Origin: Ciona intestinalis
Lineage: Eukaryota; Chordata; Ascidiacea; Phlebobranchia; Cionidae
Length of the DNA: 64,000 bases
Reading direction: 5' to 3'
NCBI RefSeq assembly: GCF_000224145.3
Contig: NW_004190385.1
Location: forward strand, 1-64,000
This document shows, piece after piece, positions 24,952 through 36,029 of this stretch. Both the position numbers and the translations under genes were made by a program. Below the pieces are notes generated by a model. That model did not search any database, was not told the DNA's origin, and saw nothing but the letters and a program-made list of their open reading frames with translations. Position 1 is the first letter of the stretch, and each line of letters opens with the position of its first letter.

Positions 24952-27236
24952 ATGAAGGTTCTTATTGCCGTTGACGAAAGCGACATCGCGGAAAAGACGT
25001 TTGAATGTAAGTGCATTGTTTACTATTGTGATGTAGGAATACGGTTTTGAAATAACTATTGTGTCTTTAAATTAAAACAAAGTGTTTTTATTTTAATTTA
25101 AGAAAAAAAGTTTTTTTTTAATTGATAATTCGCTTTGTTATTTTAAGCGGCGTTTACACTACAGCGTAGCTCGCCTCGGTGTAAAAAGAACAAACAAAGA
25201 AATATCTACACCCAGCGTTGTTTAGCGCAGGCCAGTGTATATACTTCTTTGTTTGTTCTTTTTCACAATAGCTGTTATGTACAAACTATCCGAGACCTAA
25301 ATTATTTTCATGAAATATTAATATCTTGTTGTTATCCTTATTCAGGGTATTTGAACCAAATCCATAAACCTGACAATGATATAGTGGTCAGCCATGCTGG
25401 GGAACCTCCGCATTTGCCTACACTTAAGTTTATGAGTAAGTATAGTATATAGTAGGGTGGGGTAAGATGGGACACCTTTAACACGTAATATCCAAATATC
25501 CTGATCGTGTTTTAAACAATTACCAACGACATATGGAAGTCGTGAGAATACGGTTTTATAATTCTTGGATGTTCTTTTTCAAATCAGACAAAAAAATGGA
25601 ATGAAAAGGTGTCTCATCTTCCCCCATCCTAATATAAATGTTTTTATCTTTTCGAATTCGATAACGAAGACCAAATTAATTAAAACAACAAAGAGAAGGA
25701 AATTAGCACAGTCGTTATAACACGGGTGTTTTGTTTCATACACCTCGTGCTTGCTTATAAGTTACCACGTATGTAACTTTGTGGTTATATTTACTCGGTA
25801 ACAAAGCTTTGCATTGCTGGGAAACCTGTGTTTCATAGAAACTCTTTATCAGCGGTTAATGTTTCTATGTACACGTCATGTAAACACGTCACAATGGTGT
25901 GTGTGTGCGCATATAATGAACTAAATTTGTAGTTTCATTTAAAATAATAAATATTGAAATAATTGCTATAAATCATATGAAGTATTTTGATAATGTTATT
26001 CGTGTTTAGTTTTCAACGCCTATTTACAGAATACAAATTAATTATGTATATCGTAGGTTACACGATAGGATTGTTTATTATTTTATTTTATCAACCATAT
26101 TTACAAAATCATATAACCGTATCCTCACTAAATGAACTATGTTAAAAATTGATCGAAAAGATGAGATAATGTGCGCCAACGGTATCCATCTTACCCCACA
26201 GTTTTACATTTATTTATTAAAATTTAGTTTAAAATATTTATTTCAATCTTTCGCAATTCCATCTTCGATTTTAACGATTTAAATTATGACGTCACAGGCG
26301 AAGGTGCGGTTTTCCCCAGTGACGAAATAAAGAACATTATGACGCAGAGCAACAAAAAGTTGGAGGAATTCAAAAATAAATATTCCTTAAAATGCGCCGA
26401 AAAAAAAGTAAGTCAATTGTTGCATTATTACTAAATAAATATAAAATGACGTCACAATCGTTACGCTGAGCGACACTAAATTAATTTTAAAATTCCGAAT
26501 AATAATAATGTCGCTATCTTTTAGACAGAGTGTTTATATACGGAGTCATCTGCTTTTAGAATCGTTGTGGGTATTTTGTCGACAATAAGTTTCTAATTAT
26601 TTAAAGCAAACGAATTAATTGATTTTGGTTGATTATTGATCCGACAACTTTATTATAACCTTCGACCTGTTGTATGGAGTTCACAGTGTGTGGTTATAAG
26701 GGGTTGTTCAGGAGGGAATTAGGGGGTGTGTAATATCGGAGCTTTTTAATTAAAATAACAAAGCAACTCAACTTATTACAACGTTGGTTTAAGGTGTCTT
26801 TGTATTGAAACTGTTGGTACGCCGTAAAAATAGTTGCATCCTTATATGGATAAGATTTTAATTCGAACGAGCTAACTTGGTTATGACAAACTGTTCCGGG
26901 TTATGGGCCAACTCTGGCTTAAATCCCAGGTCCCATGGTATGTTTTGGCGCTGAAGTATATAACTCGTTCATATATAAAATGAAAAATCGTGCAATTTAA
27001 AAAACAACAATGAACTTATAAAACCATTTTCATCGCAGATAAAATGCAAACTGGTGTTCCAACTTAGCGATAAATCGCCCGGCGAAACAATTGTAAAAAT
27101 CGCAAATGAGGAGGCGTGTGACGTAATAGTGATGGGGACGCGGGGACTCGGCGCAGTTCGCCGAACAATCCTCGGTTCGGTCAGCGATTACGTCATCCAT
27201 CATGCCAGGATTCCCGTCATCATTTGCCCGAAGTAA
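24952..27236 (+). CDS. Universal stress protein (USP gene 1 of the cluster)
   Basis: Small UspA-fold protein, probably cytosolic, of the ATP-binding class. Exons 24952-25006, 25346-25435, 26298-26407 and 27039-27236 (phases 1, 1, 0) give 150 residues, a normal family length. It begins MKVLIAVDESD (beta-strand 1 and the Asp of the nucleotide pocket), has FNQIHKP-type YLNQIHKPDNDIVVSHAGE in exon 2, a charged helix in exon 3, and the G2xG9xG(S) nucleotide motif GTRGLGAVRRTILGS followed by YVIHHARIPVIICPK in exon 4. The substrate or client is unknown. AATAAA at 27530 is a likely polyadenylation signal. Introns hold R5 (25140-25265), R2 (25450-25630 and, inverted, 26090-26205) and R4. Confidence 0.93.
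25140..25265. repeat. R5 palindromic element in USP gene 1 intron 1
   Basis: It starts TTTTAAGCGGCGTTTACACT, contains GAAATATCTACACCCAGCG and its mirrored partner CAGTGTATATACTTCTTTG, and ends about 80 bases before exon 2. Confidence 0.75.
25450..25630 (+). repeat. R2 MITE in USP gene 1 intron 2
   Basis: The ends are GTAGGGTGGGGTAAGATGGG and TGTCTCATCTTCCCCCATCC, inverted to each other. This belongs to a subgroup with CACCTTTAACACGTAATATC, also seen at 27935-28130, 31070-31255 (inverted) and 42960-43148 (inverted). Confidence 0.8.
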
Positions 27237-28153
27237 AAATATGGGGAATATTGTTTATTTAGTGTTTTAAAGTAAAAATTGTTCTAAAGGTTTAATTTAA
27301 CTTAGTATTTGTTGCTTTAAAGTAATGTGTGTGTTTTGGTTCAGTATATGAAAAACGTAACAAACAAAATCAAGTCCAACCAACAGGGTGTCATTCGCCT
27401 AAAATAACATCATCGGTTTCTTACACAAATATTATCCAGCGTGTTTCAAATTTTTAAATGTTTCGTTTAAATTGGTTGTTGTTGTTTTGAAACTGTATAT
27501 TTGGTTTATAATGTAACAAATAACAAATTAATAAACTTTAAACATACGAAAACACAAAAGTTTGATTTCAATTTTATTGACATAATATCTAATATTTCCT
27601 AATTTATTTTGAACAATTAACAACGCTCTTTTAGAGTGGTGTAAATGCGGTTATAAAGTTCTGTAAATATTCTTTGTTTACTACTAAATGGAATGACGAA
27701 AAAAAAGAAAACTTAAACCATTTTACCACAACGTGAGATAAATTGAATTAACATTTGGCGTACAGTCGTTATATTATACATATGCTAATAAATGCCAGTG
27801 GAGCTATTTTAGAAACATTTTTATGGTGGAAACTAGTTTATCTCAACATATACTTATACTATAAATTAAACTGGGTTTACACGTATATGATGCACGGTGT
27901 CCATTGTGTAGTAGGTTGGTATACATTATATGTACAGTGATGTGGGGGAATACGGGACATCTTTTGGCACATAATATCCAAATATCCTGATCGTGTTTTA
28001 AACAATTACCGACGGTCTATGGGAGTCGTGAGGATACGCTTGTTATAATTCTTTGAATATTCTTTGTTTACTACCAAAATGGTCGAAAAAATAGAATATA
28101 AAGGTGTCCCATCTCCACCCCACCCTACTATACAATGAATTATACATGGTTAT
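27237..28153. other. Convergent gap between USP genes 1 and 2
   Basis: No gene. Holds the 3' flank of USP gene 1 and two R2 copies, at about 27575-27735 and 27935-28130. The second ends within a few bases of the start of the sequence block shared with the 3' end of USP gene 4. Confidence 0.6.
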
Positions 28154-29298
28154 TTACTTATGGCACACCAGCACAGGAACACGAGCATGGTGTACAATGT
28201 ATCCGCTCACTGATCCCAATATTGTACGTCGTACAACACCAAGACCACGTGACCCTGTGATTATGATGTCACACTTCTCTTTATCGGCCAATCGAACCAA
28301 CGCCTCGCCTGTTGCGTCATTGATGACGTCAAACACGAACCGATGGTGCACCTAAAGCGTATAGGCCGCACAATAAACCAGATGCCACGTCACCCTCACC
28401 ACACACACGCCACACACCACACACCACACACACACGCCACACCACGCACACACGCCACACCACGTGCACACACATACACGCCACACCACCCACCTTTCCT
28501 TCCATCTGATGCAACTTCGTTTCAAACTTCGTCATCAACTGGTGAACTTCACGTTTAGTTTTGCGAATCATTTCCTCCAGTTCATTAACAGGAAACGGTG
28601 CAACCACGCCACCTAGGGTTGATTAAGTACTTTGATGACGTCATTATTCATATGACGTCACTGGTTCATATTACGTTTAGAATAAAGTGCTACAAATATG
28701 GTCCAACTAATAGTTTACTAAAGGGATATTTCACCAACAACCGGCATAACCAGTCTCTTGTTTAAATAGGGTATATGACGTCATTAGTTATTATGACGTC
28801 ATCAACTCACCGAAATATGGCTGGTAAATAGAAGGTTGCTCAGCAACATGGCCGATTATGACCTCATTTTCGTCTTTGTGGATATTCTTGAAATACCCTG
28901 AATATAGATAGTTACGTCATGAATAAGGATAGTTACGTCATGAACATTTAAGAATCATATGTTTATGACGTCATATAAAGCCGTAAGCGATAATCAAACT
29001 CAAGAGTATAAAAATATTGAGCAATAACAAGCAGAATATATTGGTGTTGACGCCATCAGGCATAAAGTGGAATTTGAAATTGATCTTTAAGTAAAAACAA
29101 TTGTATTTTGCCAACGTTACATCTGCCATAAAGAGTGTAGCTGTAAAACAAAATTTACCTTTTTACCAGAACAGCAATTTCAAGTAAAGTATTGTAATAT
29201 GCAATAACGGTAGAATATATAATAACAATATATATCAACTTACAATTAAACGCATGCTCAGCGATGTCGCTTCCATCAACTGCTATTAATACTCGCAT
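28154..29298 (-). CDS. Universal stress protein (USP gene 2)
   Basis: Minus-strand exons 29298-29244, 28897-28811, 28612-28494 and 28351-28154 (phases 1, 1, 0) give 152 residues. It starts MRVLIAVDGSDIAEHAF; exon 2 reads YFKNIHKDENEVIIGHVAEQ; exon 3 is a helix-forming segment (NELEEMIRKTKREVHQLMTK); exon 4 has the nucleotide motif GSRGLGVVRRTILGS and ends VPVLVCHK. Intron 3 carries a CA-rich minisatellite beginning six bases inside the donor. Its last ~150 bases and adjoining 3' flank are almost identical to those of USP gene 4. Five TGACGTCA octamers lie in the gene body (about 28322 to 28980). Confidence 0.92.
28393..28490. repeat. CA-rich minisatellite in USP gene 2 intron 3
   Basis: Imperfect repeats of ACACACGCCACACCACGC fill nearly the whole of the short third intron (28352-28493). 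On the transcribed strand it reads GTGTGGCGTGTG, so the intron is GU-rich. Confidence 0.85.
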
Positions 29299-30004
29299 CT
29301 TGGTCTTACATAAAGTCCTGTCGCGCAACTATACTGCGTTGAGTGGAAGTAAAATCCATAATACAGTAAGCACTCATGCGTGAGGAGGAACTGTGCGCAT
29401 AATAAAGAAACAAAGGAGGAAATGAAGTTGAACCACCATGTTAGTGTACCATGGTTAAATATTAATATTGGAGGGTGAAGTTGATGCTGACACGGTGTAT
29501 ATGTGTGTGTTGTGGTGTAATATATGGTTTGCGTGTGAGATCATATACCTTTGTGTAGGGTTAGGGTTAATTGTACTGTTGGGTAATGGATACCGTTAGC
29601 AAATAATATCCCATATTTCCAGATCGTGTTTTATGTATATTATGGTGGGGCAAAATGGGTCTCTTTAACTCACAGTATTCCATGTTTCCAGATCTTTTCT
29701 ACGGCCCAATGGAGCGATAAATAAAGAATGAAAACATGGCCCATTTTACCCCAACCTATTGGACCATCTTACCCCAACCTTCAATATCTTGGCTGTAAAG
29801 GAACGCGCATAATCTACCCGGATGCTAAAAGACTAAGGGACTCATTACCCGCGCTCATTAAAACACAAAGTATTTATTACTCAAAACAATTGCAAATAAT
29901 TAAAAGTTAAAACGGCAAAACGCGTTTAGTAAGCGAAACACTTTGTTGACGGTAATTTTACTCGAAAATTATTTTATGCAATTTACATATGAACAAGTAT
30001 ATCA
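29299..30004. other. Gap between USP genes 2 and 3
   Basis: No gene. It holds the upstream region of USP gene 2 and two incomplete R2 copies (about 29575-29640 and 29641-29775, ending CCCATTTTACCCCAACC). Confidence 0.55.
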
Positions 30005-31590
30005 TTAAGCATGGTATATAAGTACTGGCACTTTCGAATTATGCATTACATAATCACTAACAGATCCGAGGATTGCTCTCTTGATCATTCCCATACCACG
30101 TGACCCGGTCACTATTGCGCCACAATGCTCTTTGTCCACCATTTTAACAATGGCTTCACCAAGTTTATCTTGTGTTGCTTCGAACACGAGCTTGTATTTT
30201 ATCTTTAAAGCAAAATATGGGTTCATTTTTAATGAATTACTGCAATATTGCATTGATTAAATGAATTGGGCACGCGAGGCCAAATTTAATAACCCACAAC
30301 TAAAACGTAACAGAGCGATTTGATTGGCTATGAACGGGAATGACTGCGTGCCAGCTTTAGATATTGTCCGAAATAATCGTCATACCTTTGTGGGGGATTG
30401 TGTTAGGCATGGCTGACAATTTAGAAAACCCATTGCCATTAGTGACCACTGGGTTGGAGCAACTGCCGTTAAAAGTTACTTGCCCAAGGACACATACGAC
30501 CGCAATGTTAGCAGCGGCGAGATTTGAACCACCTACCGCTCGGTTCTTTAACTTTGCGTCATATTTTTTCTTCAACAATTCGAATTCTCGTTGAATTTCC
30601 TCAGGAATTTCTTCTGCCAAGTAATCTTTGGGGATTGACGAGACTGCCCCGCCGGCTGTAATAATGTGGTATTGGTTGCAGTACAATAATATCTTGGTAT
30701 CATATCCACACACTGCAATAGCTTCTGCAACTCGACTGTGAGCATGGGAGTGGCAACCATGGATGAGTCACTCAAGTTTCCACCCATGAGAATATAAATG
30801 ACCAAACCAACCAAAAGTCATGCCTGCTTATCCACACACTGCAATACCTTCAGTAACTCGACTGTGGGCATGGGAGTGGCAACCATGGATAAACCACAAA
30901 CATACACCTATAGTCAATAATATGCATTAGATACAACTACAAAAGCTACAAACCAAAATGCGCGTGATACGCCGATGGTTTCTCAACCACGTGACCAACA
31001 ACGATCTCGTTTTGTGATTTGTGAAAGTTTTCCAAATACCCTGAAACGACACAACGTTATACAGTAAGGTGGGGGAGATGGGACACCTTTTCCATCTATT
31101 TTCTCACCAATTTGGTGGGAAGCATTCAATCATATAAAATTTAAAGAATTATGAAACCTTATCCCCACGACTCCCTTATACCGATGTTTATTATATAAAA
31201 CACGATCAGGATGTTTGGATATCATGTGCTAAAGGTGTCCCATCTTCCCCCACCCTACTGCATATAGTTACTAGAATTACAATAACGGTTTATAAAGGCT
31301 AGTTATAATGTAGGGTTGGATACCGTCAGAACACAATATCTAATATTTCCTAATCGTGTTTTTAACAATTAAACAGTGCCCTTTTAGAGTTGTGAAGATA
31401 CGGTTGTACAATTCTGTGTAAATATTATTAGTTTTCTAGAAAATGGGACAATAAAACAAAACGAAATGTCCCATCTTACCCCACGCATGTCCCATCTTAC
31501 CCCACTCTACAATATTAGAAATCCGCAATACTTACATTCGAAAGCTTTTTCTGCGATCTCGCTTCCGTCTACTGAGATTAAAACCTTCAT
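30005..31590 (-). CDS. Universal stress protein (USP gene 3)
   Basis: Minus-strand exons 31590-31536, 31040-30954, 30655-30537 and 30202-30005 (phases 1, 1, 0) give 152 residues. It starts MKVLISVDGSEIAEKAFEW; exon 2 reads YLENFHKSQNEIVVGHVVEK; exon 4 carries GSRGMGMIKRAILGS and ends KVPVLIYHA. The exon 3 donor (GCG/GTAGGT at 30537) falls inside an R6 SINE at about 30395-30545, yet exon 3 has exactly the 119-base length of USP gene 2 exon 3. It is divergent to the ARL10-like gene, with 396 bases between the start codons. Introns 1 and 2 hold R2 copies and a local duplication (30715-30770 and 30830-30885). Confidence 0.91.
30395..30545 (+). repeat. R6 SINE at the exon 3 donor of USP gene 3
   Basis: GGCATGGCTGACAATTTAGA, ACCACTGGGTTGGAGCAACT, CTTGCCCAAGGACACATACG and AGCAGCGGCGAGATTTGAAC follow in the normal R6 order. 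The GAGATTTGAACC end is the tRNA-like part of the SINE. On the minus strand this end supplies the splice donor of the host gene. Confidence 0.8.
31070..31500. repeat. Two R2 MITEs in opposite orientation, USP gene 3 intron 1
   Basis: An inverted copy (about 31070-31258, GGGGGAGATGGGACACC to GTCCCATCTTCCCCCACC) is followed by a forward copy (about 31310-31500, ending with a doubled TGTCCCATCTTACCCCAC). They belong to two R2 subgroups, so they are separate insertions. Confidence 0.75.
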
Positions 31591-31986
31591 GATTCCAAGT
31601 TGCAATGTGCTGTGTGAACTGTGAAGGACCTCCGTGGCAACTACGATATCAAACACAAATATTTAATTTGTGCGATAATATTTGTTTGAAATATGTCGAA
31701 AGAGCCGTTAATAATTTTGACAGGCATTAATTAAAAATTTAGCTTAAAACGTTAGAACAACATTTTTGTTGGTAACAGTCTTTTTGAACTATTGCAAAAA
31801 TATAGAAAATATAAAATTGAATGAGAAAAGAGTTTTAGATACTTGTATTGTATTTCTATGGGAGTCATATTTGTGACAGTATTTATTCGGCACCACTGGC
31901 ATGTGATGTCACCGGCAAAGATTCTGCCAGAATGACGGTGTGTTTTATTTGAACGGATAGGAATATTGTTGTTGTTGTTGGGAAAT

Positions 31987-34252
31987 ATGCCGCTGCCAAA
32001 GTTAAAACCAACTGTGGTAGCTGCAGGAGTCGCTGGCGTGGCTATTGGTAAGTTCTTAACTTAATTCATGAATTATTTTGTGTAAGCTGTTTTAAATGAA
32101 TGTTGTAAGTTACAACTTGTAACTTATTTATCCTCGCATGGCGGGGTGTGTGTTCTGTTTCATACACCTCGTGCCCTCTTACGAGTTACCATGTATGTTA
32201 CTTTAGAGATAATTGTTTAGTGCATGTTTTTTCTTTGTTAAGTTTAAAAAAGCATGTTTTTTTTGCTTTAATTTTCACAAACCAATGGGGTCCACCTGCT
32301 TTTACCTCCCGAATATATGCCACTGGTCCAAGCACTCCAGGTGATGTGGCCATGTCTATAATATTTAACTAAATGTAAATTGTTTTTTGCTACATCCTGT
32401 ATTTTTGTTTAAGCTATTATTTAATCTTCGCTACTGTAATCGAAGAGACAAATGCAAAAAAATCTAATCTATGTTTTATGATGCTAAACACAGGAGCTGC
32501 TGTCGGATATTTCTTGTTCCAGCGTCGAAAGTCGAGGATATTTGAGGAAACTGATGAAGGGATTGGGGATGTGGATTCCATTGTCTCGGAGGAGGAGGTG
32601 AGAGGAGTGGGAGCATTGGGAGGGTGCGGGCACCCTGGATAACTGAATGTAACTGGTGTTCTGTTTCATACACCTTGTACCCGCCTATGAGCAACCGCGT
32701 ATGTAGCTTAGCGGCTGATTTTTTTTATGGCTGATAGTTTGGACAACCCATTAGTGACCACTGGGTTGGAGCAATCGCCGTTAAAAGTGTCTTGCCCAAA
32801 AACACATTTGCTCATATTGGTAGCAGCATCAAGTCTAACCTGTGGCCATGGGTTAGAAGCAGGTCACTAATGGCTAGCCACTGTACCATTGCCATGCCAC
32901 CCTGGGTGTTGTGGTGTAAGACCTACATTTTAAATTTTAAAGGTTGATAAATAATGTTGATTTCTAGATCGAACGACAAATTCTTCCAATGCGTGAGATC
33001 ACATGTTCGGGAGTAGTAAAGAATGTGACATCACAACCTGTGACATCACCACCTGTGACATCACCACCTGTGGCATCACCGTCTATAACATCACCAAAAA
33101 ACCCGAAACAGACAACGAACATGTTTGAATCGACGCCAAACAAGCTTGATGATGTTAAAATCACGGACGCTGAAATTAAACCTCGTTTGGCGAAGATAGT
33201 GGTGTTAGGGTTGGAGGGTTGTGGGAAGTCCACACTACTTAATGTGTTGGCTAAGAGGCCCGAGGAAGGGTATTCCCCCACACAGGGATTCAATGTGGTT
33301 CAAATACAAAGTGGGGAGTGTTCGCTAAGTGTGATGGAAGGTAGGTGTTTAATCTGCTGTGTGTAATGTGTGGGTTTATAGTAAAGTTGATTTCTTGGTA
33401 TTTTCTAAACACACTATTGTTGTCTATTCTATATGGGTGAGGTTCTACAGTAAGGCATGCCATGGGACCTGGAATTTAAGCCAGAGTTGGCCCATTACCC
33501 CAATATTGTATATACACATTTTATTCTATATGGATGAGGTCCTACAGTGAGGCATGCCATGGGACTTGGACCAGAGTTGGCCCATTACCCCTTAAGATTA
33601 TTACATTAATATTCCTCCACCCTTAGTTGGAGGTGGTCCTTCAACACGAAGGTATTGGTCGCACTTTACCTCTGACATGGATTTGTTGATCTACGTTGTC
33701 GATGGCTCCGATAAAAATAATTTCAACGAATCAAAGTCTGAGTTAATGAAAGTGCTCGCTGAATCGACCAATCAAGTTCCTTGCCTATTGATTTCAAATA
33801 AACAGGTATTGAATGGGTGTATATGTGTGTTGTTAGTTTTAAGCCAACTCAACCTATCGAAAAAAGTAGTTAAGTACACTAAGTTACTACTACTAGTTTA
33901 GACTTACTTTATTACAGCGTAAGTTGGAGCGGTTAGTACGGTTTATAATTTGCATGTAAAATGATACGTGAGTATAAATTATTGCCATTCAATACTATGC
34001 AGAACTTTCCAGTGTAAAAGTCTAAATAACAAGATTTTTGTTCCAATTCATAAACTTTCCCAGGATTTGGAGAATGCTGAAAAATGTTCGTCGATATTTA
34101 ACAGCAAAGACTTGAAGGAGATCGGTCGTAAAACAAGCGGAAACATCACAATATTGGATGCTACATGTTGTGCTAATGGTGGGGAGGGGGTATCGTTCCG
34201 TGAAACTGTGATATCTATTATGTTAAGTCTGTTGAACGAACAACAAACATGA
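31987..34252 (+). CDS. ARL10-like ARF-family small GTPase with N-terminal membrane anchor
   Basis: Exons 31987-32047, 32494-32597, 32968-33340, 33627-33805 and 34064-34252 (phases 1, 0, 1, 0) give 301 residues (human ARL10 about 244). The N-terminus has one hydrophobic segment (VVAAGVAGVAIGGAAVGYFL) followed by QRRKSR, an acidic stretch and a VTSPP-repeat linker. The GTPase domain shows P-loop GLEGCGKST, SPTQGFNVV (switch 1 Thr), MEVGGGPSTRRYW where most ARFs have DVGGQ, the G4 motif NKQD split by the last intron, and DATCC near G5. The altered switch 2 matches my recollection of ARL9/ARL10 (LLEIGGSQNLRFYW), so the usual catalytic Gln is absent and hydrolysis may be weak. ARL9 cannot be ruled out. 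AATAAA near 34473 may end the transcript. Confidence 0.85.
32125..32215 (+). repeat. R1 unit in ARL10-like intron 1
   Basis: TAACTTATTTATCCTCGCAT, GGTGTGTGTTCTGTTTCATA and CACCTCGTGCCCTCTTACGA are in R1 order with an internal deletion. Confidence 0.75.
32650..32905 (+). repeat. R1 fragment plus R6 SINE in ARL10-like intron 2
   Basis: GGTGTTCTGTTTCATACACC (R1) runs into TTATGGCTGATAGTTTGGAC, TGGGTTGGAGCAATCGCCGT and GGTAGCAGCATCAAGTCTAA (R6), another case of the joined R1-R6 arrangement. Confidence 0.75.
33007..33095 (+). repeat. In-frame 15-bp coding repeat (VTSPP) in ARL10-like exon 3
   Basis: About four to five units of GTGACATCACCACCT encode VTSQP, VTSPP, VTSPP, VASPS, ITSPK. The period is a multiple of three, so it lengthens the linker between the membrane anchor and the GTPase domain without breaking the frame. 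Confidence 0.85.
33425..33595 (-). repeat. R3 units in ARL10-like intron 3
   Basis: One full and one shortened copy, each with GGGTGAGGTTCTACAGTAAG- and GGCATGCCATGGGACCTGG-type blocks, end about 30 bases before exon 4. Confidence 0.75.
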
Positions 34253-36029
34253 ATATGCAATACTGATAACACAGGGACGTATTCAGGGGGGTTAAAGGGG
34301 GCAAGGAAACCCTTTTTGTGGTAATGGAGCACGGGACATCTATGCTTTATTACCAAACATCTGGTTTCAAGCATGTCGCAAAAAAAAAAATCTTTGAGTT
34401 AGTTGGTTCCGCCCCCATTTAAAATTCCTGGGTACCCCCTTGGCCTCATGAGATTAATTCCAATCTCAAAGCAATAAACAAAGAATGAAGCTACAAACAT
34501 GGAAGATACAAACAGGTTGGATGATTATACTTGTTCCTTGAAATAAATTCAAATCTTTTTTTAGGTTTAAGTCTGAGGTGATAAAACACATTTGGTTTGA
34601 AATGTTCTAACTAAGCCACGCATTTGTGGGTATTGTATGTATAAGGAATTGTTTTAGCATAATATTATTACCAAATTTTCATCGTTTATTTTTCAAATAT
34701 ATTTCCAAGGTTACATTCACCTAATATAGGAATCCATGCCATGGAATTCGTTATAACAATTAATCCAAAGTGTAAATTTGGTCAAGTATTGTTGTGTTAA
34801 CTTTAAATTTGGTTGCAGTGAAAACCCTCATTCCCTTTCCCTGTCAACTACTTAATTCGAATATTCTTGTAATTTGATAACCGTATCAATATAACATGAG
34901 ATTTACTTTATCAGGGTAAAAGTAGCATATATATATTATATTGTAAAAGTTGGCAGTTTTTTTATTACAACTATTGTTGTAACACAACAACTTGAATATG
35001 ATGTCATAATGTTAATTCTAGCATAAAAATGTTGTTGCATTTTTTTTAAATCCGATTTTTGCTGGCGATGATTCTTGATGTTTATTATTTTTTGAAGCAG
35101 TGTTTACAATAAGCATGTAGAAAGTTTCATTTATTCGAACAAATTCTGTAATGTTTCAAAGTGCCAATATTAAAGCTTTTGCTAAAAATGTTTATTTATT
35201 AAAATATCTTTGCCTTGCCATGGGTGTATGTGTAAAAGTGATCATTTCTCTGGAATAGTTTAAAAATTCCAATTAGTGAAGTTAATGCTTTATAAAACTT
35301 TTTTTTGGAGTTTTTTTTGTAAAACATATATCAAAGCATTCAAAAAGAACCCCCCCATTAAAAACTTGTGTTTTCAAACACAACACATTATCAGTACAAA
35401 GTGTATTGCAATACAGATGTCGTACAATCATATTCCAGTAACACACAAAGCATAAACATAAGTAACTAAAGCACAATTAATCTTGGATTGGAAACACCAC
35501 TAAGTTCAGTGTACAAGTCATATGGTGTAATTAATAAGTGTACAATATATTATCATTATGTGATAAATGATATTACACTTTTATTTCTAGAACAACACTT
35601 CTGGCATATCCGGCTTATATACCAATGTTTCATCGTCCGATACAGGTTGTTCAACAGCGTGAATATTTTGCGCTGTTGAGTTTCATTCACTCAGACGAAT
35701 ATGACCGATATAGGACGTTTAAACTTTGGTATGAAAATAAATGCAGGAAGAGCTGTTTTAGAAACAATTTTATATGAATAAAAATGTAGACCATGTTACC
35801 CCAAACTACAATTCAATGGAATGAATTAACGCGGTGTCCTTACATTTTACATCGTTGGGTAAAACACAAACTTACCCCAACCTATTATATTTTAACATTG
35901 GTGTAAAATCCTTGCATATACATTGTATAATAGGTTAATTAATATGGGGTTTACAATATAGTTGCACCTTACAATATACATTGTATAGTTTGCTATATAT
36001 TGTATACACAATGAATTATACATGGTTAT
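34253..36029. other. Convergent gap between the ARL10-like gene and USP gene 4
   Basis: No gene recognised. It is AT-rich with homopolymer T/A runs; R2 remnants are near 35780-35880 (CATGTTACCCCAAACTAC). The final 18 bases belong to the block shared with USP gene 2. Open frames here show no family resemblance. Confidence 0.5.

Noticed and set aside
28329-28607. USP gene 2 exon 3 read on into VVWRVCVVWRVC
   Set aside because: The Val/Trp/Arg/Cys tail is translation of the CA-rich intron after a GTGGGT donor at 28493.
32989-33095. CRISPR-like regular repeats in the ARL10-like exon
   Set aside because: These are 15-base in-frame coding repeats without spacers in an animal gene.
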